Below the pieces are notes generated by a model that saw only the letters and a list, made by a program, of their open reading frames with translations, made no database searches and was not told where the DNA came from. Position numbers and translations under genes: made by a program. This document shows positions 5,759-9,250 of a DNA stretch of 9,250 nt, in pieces (positions within the stretch are counted from its first letter, which is position 1; every line of letters begins with the position of its first letter). The stretch lies in NCBI GenBank assembly GCA_043727235.1, contig JAYSYX010000274.1, positions 1 through 9,250 of the forward strand, written 5' to 3'. Origin of the DNA: UBA7236 sp043727235. GTDB taxonomy: Bacteria; Bacteroidota; Bacteroidia; Chitinophagales; BACL12.

Positions 5759-7035
5759 CCAAAATCCCTTATAATATTTTTTGCTGTAGTTACCTCTCCC
5801 CCATTCTCCTTTATAAACTGTAAAATTGTTTTATACAACTCCAACCAACCTTTATCAGCATGATCGAAAAAGTAATTGTTATGCCATAAAATAGTTAGGA
5901 GAGAATTGGTTTTATTTTTTTCGAGGAAGTCGAGTATCTTTTTTTCGGCTTGTTTGGAATTGTGGTTTTGATAATATTTTAAGGAAGTATCCATTACATT
6001 CAAGGGAACCTCTACAAAATTATAAGCTCTTTTTTCTTTGAGATGAAAGGGTTTTATTGGCAATGCATAATTATTTCTAAATCCCATTACATCTGGAAAT
6101 CCCATAGAAGAATCTAATTTAATTCCGGAATTTTCGATGTCATTAAAAGTATTAGGGAGTTCCGTTATTAAATAATGATTTCGATTTATTGGTGATCCAA
6201 GTTCTCCTTGTTTTTTCAATTCATTTACATAACTATCTTTTCCTGCACTTTTATGTAAACCGTTTTCCCAACCTCTTAAATTAATTTCACTGCGTATCTT
6301 TTTTATTGGAGGTGCATCTATTTCATAATCCGCATTGTTTATTCTGCGCGTTCCTTTACCACTGTTCACCAGCCAAAAAAAAATGGATCGCACATCAAAT
6401 GCATCTTCAATGTCCAAAATTTTATTGAGCAATAAATAATCAGGGGTTTTGAGGTAATGATTAAATATAAGTTGTAAAAGAGTGCTTATCTTTCCATGTT
6501 TTATTAAATATCCATAATTATCTCCCAAAGCGCCATACACCGAATCAATATCGTGTGTAAGTAGATATTTTGTAATTCTTTCTTGTTTTTTTACCAGTGA
6601 TTTAAGTTTTGGAGTACAGTCATAAAGCGCATCAAAATATTGTGTTACCAGATTTTGCTCGATACAATTAAAATGTTTTTGTAAACTTATATCGTAAGGA
6701 AATCGGTCATATTTATCAGGCGCATAATCAATATACTCCTGCAAATAACTCAATAAATAAAAACAGGTGCTGATATAATCAGGTTTACCGGATGCATTGG
6801 TATGTAGCGGTTCCTTTCTGAAATAACCTTTAAAATGAAAATCGCCGCCTTGATAGGTGTTTCTGAAAAAATGGGAAACCTGCATATCCCCTAACCCATG
6901 TTCAGCAATTAAAATGTCTTCACCCTCTGTTACAATTTCACTTTCAAATCCAATATATTTTGCAAAAACGGAGATCGTCCACGCATATTCTTTGTGGAGC
7001 TCTGATTCTATTTTAAATTTAATGGTTGAAGGCAT
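5755..7035 (-). CDS. Polysaccharide deacetylase-like protein (NodB-related, Bacteroidota type)
   Basis: A 426-residue protein resembling the long Bacteroidota polysaccharide deacetylase-like proteins, which have an N-terminal domain of unknown role (about 1-150) before a NodB-like region. The metal and base motif is LLTHDIDS at residues 158-165, with Asp162 and Asp164. A second motif candidate is NGLHKSAGKDSY at 258-269, containing His261. Later family-like stretches are RNHYL at 285-289, DSSMGFPDVMGFR at 308-320 and LWHNNYFF at 383-390. CE4 enzymes remove acetyl groups from N-acetylated or O-acetylated glycans; that activity is inferred, since the second metal motif deviates from the classical H-[ST]-x-x-H. 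No signal peptide is visible, so it may act in the cytoplasm. The gene converges on the methyltransferase with the RAYT island between them. ATG at 7035 is the first in-frame start. Confidence 0.78.
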   Translation of the reverse strand: MPSTIKFKIESELHKEYAWTISVFAKYIGFESEIVTEGEDILIAEHGLGDMQVSHFFRNTYQGGDFHFKGYFRKEPLHTNASGKPDYISTCFYLLSYLQEYIDYAPDKYDRFPYDISLQKHFNCIEQNLVTQYFDALYDCTPKLKSLVKKQERITKYLLTHDIDSVYGALGDNYGYLIKHGKISTLLQLIFNHYLKTPDYLLLNKILDIEDAFDVRSIFFWLVNSGKGTRRINNADYEIDAPPIKKIRSEINLRGWENGLHKSAGKDSYVNELKKQGELGSPINRNHYLITELPNTFNDIENSGIKLDSSMGFPDVMGFRNNYALPIKPFHLKEKRAYNFVEVPLNVMDTSLKYYQNHNSKQAEKKILDFLEKNKTNSLLTILWHNNYFFDHADKGWLELYKTILQFIKENGGEVTTAKNIIRDFG

Positions 7036-7039
7036 GAAG

Positions 7040-7070
7040 AAAAATTAATTTAAGTCAAATTACTGTCAAA
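7040..7070 (-). promoter_or_regulatory. Putative promoter of the deacetylase-like gene
   Basis: On the minus strand TTTG (7067-7070) is followed after 19 nt by TAATTTTT (7040-7047), seven of eight positions of the Bacteroidota -7 box. The box ends only 4 nt before the ATG, so a transcript from it would be leaderless or nearly so. This lowers confidence. Confidence 0.28.
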
Positions 7071-7090
7071 CCATGAAAAATTTAAAATTG

Positions 7091-7125
7091 CCACGAAGGC
7101 ACAAAGGCACAAAGGTTTCACGAAG
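7091..7125. repeat. CACAAAGG-type direct repeats
   Basis: GGCACAAAG occurs twice in tandem (7098-7115 region) between two CACGAAG words (7092-7098 and 7119-7125). The composition resembles the right arm of the inverted repeat at 697-734. It lies between two same-strand genes, after the aldehyde dehydrogenase stop. Confidence 0.55.
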
Positions 7126-7143
7126 AAAAGTTTGAATTAAATG

Positions 7144-8697
7144 TTAGATATCAAATTTAATCCCCTGAGCCAATGGTAATTTGGTTGAATAATTAATCGT
7201 ATTTGTTTGTCTGCGCATATATGCTTTCCAGCAATCGCTGCCGCTTTCACGTCCGCCTCCGGTTTCCTTTTCACCGCCAAATGCACCGCCAATTTCCGCA
7301 CCACTCGTTCCAATATTTACATTTGCAATTCCGCAATCAGATCCGGCTACTGACAAGAAATATTCTGTTTCCAAAATATTTGTCGACATAATTGCAGAAC
7401 TCAACCCCTGTGGAACATTATTGTGTATTGCAACTGCCTCCTCAATGGTGTTATATTTCATCACATACAAAATGGGCGCAAATGTTTCGTGTTGCACGAT
7501 TGCAAATTCATTTTTCGCTTCTATGATACAAGGTTTCACATAACATCCGCTTTCATATCCTTCGCCTTCACAAACTCCGCCTTCCACCAATATTTTTCCT
7601 CCTTCCGCAATTGCTTTTTCAATCGCTGAATTATAATCTTCCACAGCTTTAACATCAATCAAAGGACCAACATGATTATTTTCATCCAGTGGATTTCCGA
7701 TCTTTAATTGACTATAAGTTTTACTTAGTGTATTTATTACACTATCATAAACTGAAGCATGAATGATTAATCTGCGAGTAGTGGTGCAACGTTGTCCTGC
7801 AGTTCCCACTGCACCAAAAATTGCTGCGCGAATTGCGATCTCCATATTTGCATGTTCCGTAATAATGATGGCATTATTACCACCTAATTCCTGAATTACT
7901 TTTCCGAGACGCTCACCAACAATTCCACCAATTCTTTTACCAACACGCGTGCTTCCCGTAACAGAAATTAAAGGAATACGTTTGTCCTTTGCCATTTCCT
8001 CCCCAATGGAATTATGCGATACCATTAAGGCACTCACACCTTCGGGAACATTATTATCTTTAAATACCTCAGCAATTAATTTATGTGTTGCAATTGCGCT
8101 CATGGTAACTTTTGAACTTGGTTTCCAAATACAAACATCACCACAAACAAAAGCAAGTGCCGCGTTCCAACTCCAAACTGCAACAGGAAAATTAAATGCA
8201 GAAATAATTCCTACAATTCCAAGCGGATGCCATTGTTCATACATGCGGTGCAAAGGTCGTTCACTGTGCATGGTCAAACCATATAATTGGCGGCTCAGTC
8301 CCACTGCAAAATCGCAGATATCTATCATTTCCTGCACTTCACCCAAACCCTCCTGCAAACTTTTCCCCATTTCATAACTCACCAAGGTTCCAAGTGCGTG
8401 TTTATTCATTCGCAATTTATCACCTATCTGTCGCACCACTTCTCCACGCTTAGGAGCTGGCCAGTTGCGCCATTCTTTGAATGCCTTTTCTGCAGTCTGA
8501 ACAATCAACTCATACTCTTCCCGTGATGCTGAAGTACAGCTTGCTATCAAAGCTCCATCTACCGGAGAATAACTATCTATGGTATTTCCATCACCCTTCA
8601 GCCAGTTTAGTCCAGTGGAAACACCACTATTATTATCTTTTATGCCGAGAAGTTTCAATTCATTCTCTATCATATTTACTTTCTGTAAAGTTTCCAT
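7144..8697 (-). CDS. Aldehyde dehydrogenase, antiquitin (ALDH7) type
   Basis: A 517-residue NAD-dependent aldehyde dehydrogenase, full length for the family. Visible residues are Asn169 in FNFP, Lys192 in WKPSS, the general base Glu270 in ELGG, the nucleophile Cys304 in GQRC, and Glu404 in ETFAP. The C-terminal stretch from NIGTSGAEIGGAFGGEKETG (461-480) through GGRESGSD to LPLAQGIKF is diagnostic of the ALDH7A1 branch. Members oxidise alpha-aminoadipate semialdehyde (in equilibrium with piperideine-6-carboxylate) in lysine breakdown. The specific substrate here is inferred from that similarity. It is cytoplasmic, with no signal peptide. It sits 108 bp upstream of the deacetylase-like gene on the same strand, but that gap has its own repeat and possible promoter, and no functional link is evident. 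The start ATG at 8697 lies shortly downstream of a perfect TAATTTTG box. Confidence 0.93.
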   Translation of the reverse strand: METLQKVNMIENELKLLGIKDNNSGVSTGLNWLKGDGNTIDSYSPVDGALIASCTSASREEYELIVQTAEKAFKEWRNWPAPKRGEVVRQIGDKLRMNKHALGTLVSYEMGKSLQEGLGEVQEMIDICDFAVGLSRQLYGLTMHSERPLHRMYEQWHPLGIVGIISAFNFPVAVWSWNAALAFVCGDVCIWKPSSKVTMSAIATHKLIAEVFKDNNVPEGVSALMVSHNSIGEEMAKDKRIPLISVTGSTRVGKRIGGIVGERLGKVIQELGGNNAIIITEHANMEIAIRAAIFGAVGTAGQRCTTTRRLIIHASVYDSVINTLSKTYSQLKIGNPLDENNHVGPLIDVKAVEDYNSAIEKAIAEGGKILVEGGVCEGEGYESGCYVKPCIIEAKNEFAIVQHETFAPILYVMKYNTIEEAVAIHNNVPQGLSSAIMSTNILETEYFLSVAGSDCGIANVNIGTSGAEIGGAFGGEKETGGGRESGSDCWKAYMRRQTNTINYSTKLPLAQGIKFDI

Positions 8698-8967
8698 TGT
8701 TCTGATTTAAGTTGCAAAATTACGGAGAAAAAACGGGGGTTTTTACAGCAGTTAAATAGCATCTGGAGCAAAAAAGTTCCTGCATATCATCACCCGCAGT
8801 CTGGCTGTCTGTAGCAATTTTAGAATTACAGCAGGCCTAGAAAGCAGGTTCCCCAATTTCTACAGATTCATGCTAAGGAACATAAATCAATTTAAAACAA
8901 CATATTCAAACGGCTTTATTTCTGAAAAATTTGCTGTTATTGTTTTAATCAATGAAACCAATGCACT
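8698..8967. other. Intergenic region between two minus-strand genes
   Basis: 270 bp without a credible gene. The half near 8697 carries the putative promoter of the aldehyde dehydrogenase. The rest shows only a weak stem (CTGTA near 8810 with TACAG near 8830) and AT-rich sequence; I see no convincing terminator for the gene ending at 8968. Confidence 0.5.
8715..8745 (-). promoter_or_regulatory. Putative -7 box and palindrome upstream of the aldehyde dehydrogenase
   Basis: On the minus strand TAATTTTG (8715-8722) matches the Bacteroidota -7 consensus TAnnTTTG perfectly and lies 17 nt before the ATG. No TTTG is found at the expected -33 spacing. Just upstream, A6-CGGGGG-T5 (8728-8744 on plus) is a small palindrome that could be an operator or a weak hairpin. 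Confidence 0.4.
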
Positions 8968-9250
8968 CTAATGATTAGAATAAGTACACAAATTAGGAGG
9001 ATACTTTTTTTTCTTAAATCCATCTAATAAAAACTTTGCCTGAATTCCGGTTTTACTTACTGTATTTGGTTCATGCCAATAACTTTCATGTACAGTAATA
9101 ACATGGGAAGCAATTGAGGAATCGGTCAAAAAATTTTCAATCATAGGAATATATTTTTCTTCAAACCAATTAGAATCAGGATAGATAGCTATGCAAATGC
9201 GTGTTTTTACTGAATTTTCTTTCAACAAATACAAAAATTCAATTGGGTTT
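8968..9250 (-). CDS. C-terminal fragment of an unrecognised protein (partial at window edge)
   Basis: The minus-strand frame is open from the right edge to the TAG at 8968-8970, giving 94 codons; the N-terminus lies outside the window. TTG at 9234 could serve as a start, but the frame continues upstream without a stop, so a truncated gene end is more likely. The sequence is hydrophilic, with alternating strand-like and helix-like stretches such as RICIAIYPDSNWFEEKYIP and ASHVITVHESYWHEP, then a lysine-rich FKKKKYPPN near the end. I do not recognise the family. There is no membrane segment in the visible part. Confidence 0.6.
   Translation of the reverse strand, partial: NPIEFLYLLKENSVKTRICIAIYPDSNWFEEKYIPMIENFLTDSSIASHVITVHESYWHEPNTVSKTGIQAKFLLDGFKKKKYPPNLCTYSNH

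Noticed and set aside
7949..8705. Plus-strand open frames opposite the aldehyde dehydrogenase
   Set aside because: They are antisense shadows of a well-conserved full-length enzyme and match no family.
8800..8840. Terminator hairpin in the region after the partial right-edge gene
   Set aside because: Only a 5-bp stem with a long loop can be drawn and there is no T-run on the relevant strand.

Overview
The window looks like a chromosomal segment of a low-GC Bacteroidota. The grounds are a YfhO-family membrane protein next to a Bacteroidota-style family 4 glycosyltransferase (N-terminus with YYWPPSGG), a polysaccharide deacetylase-like protein of a type typical of that phylum, promoter-like TAnnTTTG boxes, and no strong Shine-Dalgarno sequences. 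No rRNA, tRNA, CRISPR or phage genes were seen.

Layout. Positions 1-513 (-) hold the N-terminal part of a glycosyltransferase. Positions 514-875 are a divergent intergenic region with CACAAAG-type inverted repeats and a putative promoter. A YfhO-like multispanning protein (876-3374, +) is followed 3 nt later by a SAM-dependent methyltransferase (3378-4187, +). A mobile island fills 4184-5758: a REP-associated tyrosine transposase (RAYT, 4680-5282) with four palindromic repeats on its left and five on its right, the right set in inverted orientation. Then come, all on the minus strand, a polysaccharide deacetylase-like protein (5755-7035), an antiquitin-type (ALDH7) aldehyde dehydrogenase (7144-8697), and the C-terminal end of an unrecognised protein that enters from the right edge (8968-9250).

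How it works together. The glycosyltransferase, YfhO-like protein, methyltransferase and deacetylase-like protein read as a loose cell-envelope glycan neighbourhood. The aldehyde dehydrogenase is probably independent amino-acid metabolism. The island sits exactly in the gap between two convergent genes, so it interrupts nothing.

The most interesting part is the RAYT/REP island. Its repeat units have a 94-bp period on both sides, arranged as mirror images around the transposase. Their hairpins show a compensatory base-pair change, keep a mismatch or bulge, and in a common orientation carry GCA or GAA triloops. The island is bounded by a 9-bp inverted repeat (GTGAGGTTC / GAACCTCAC) that overlaps the stop codons of both neighbouring genes.
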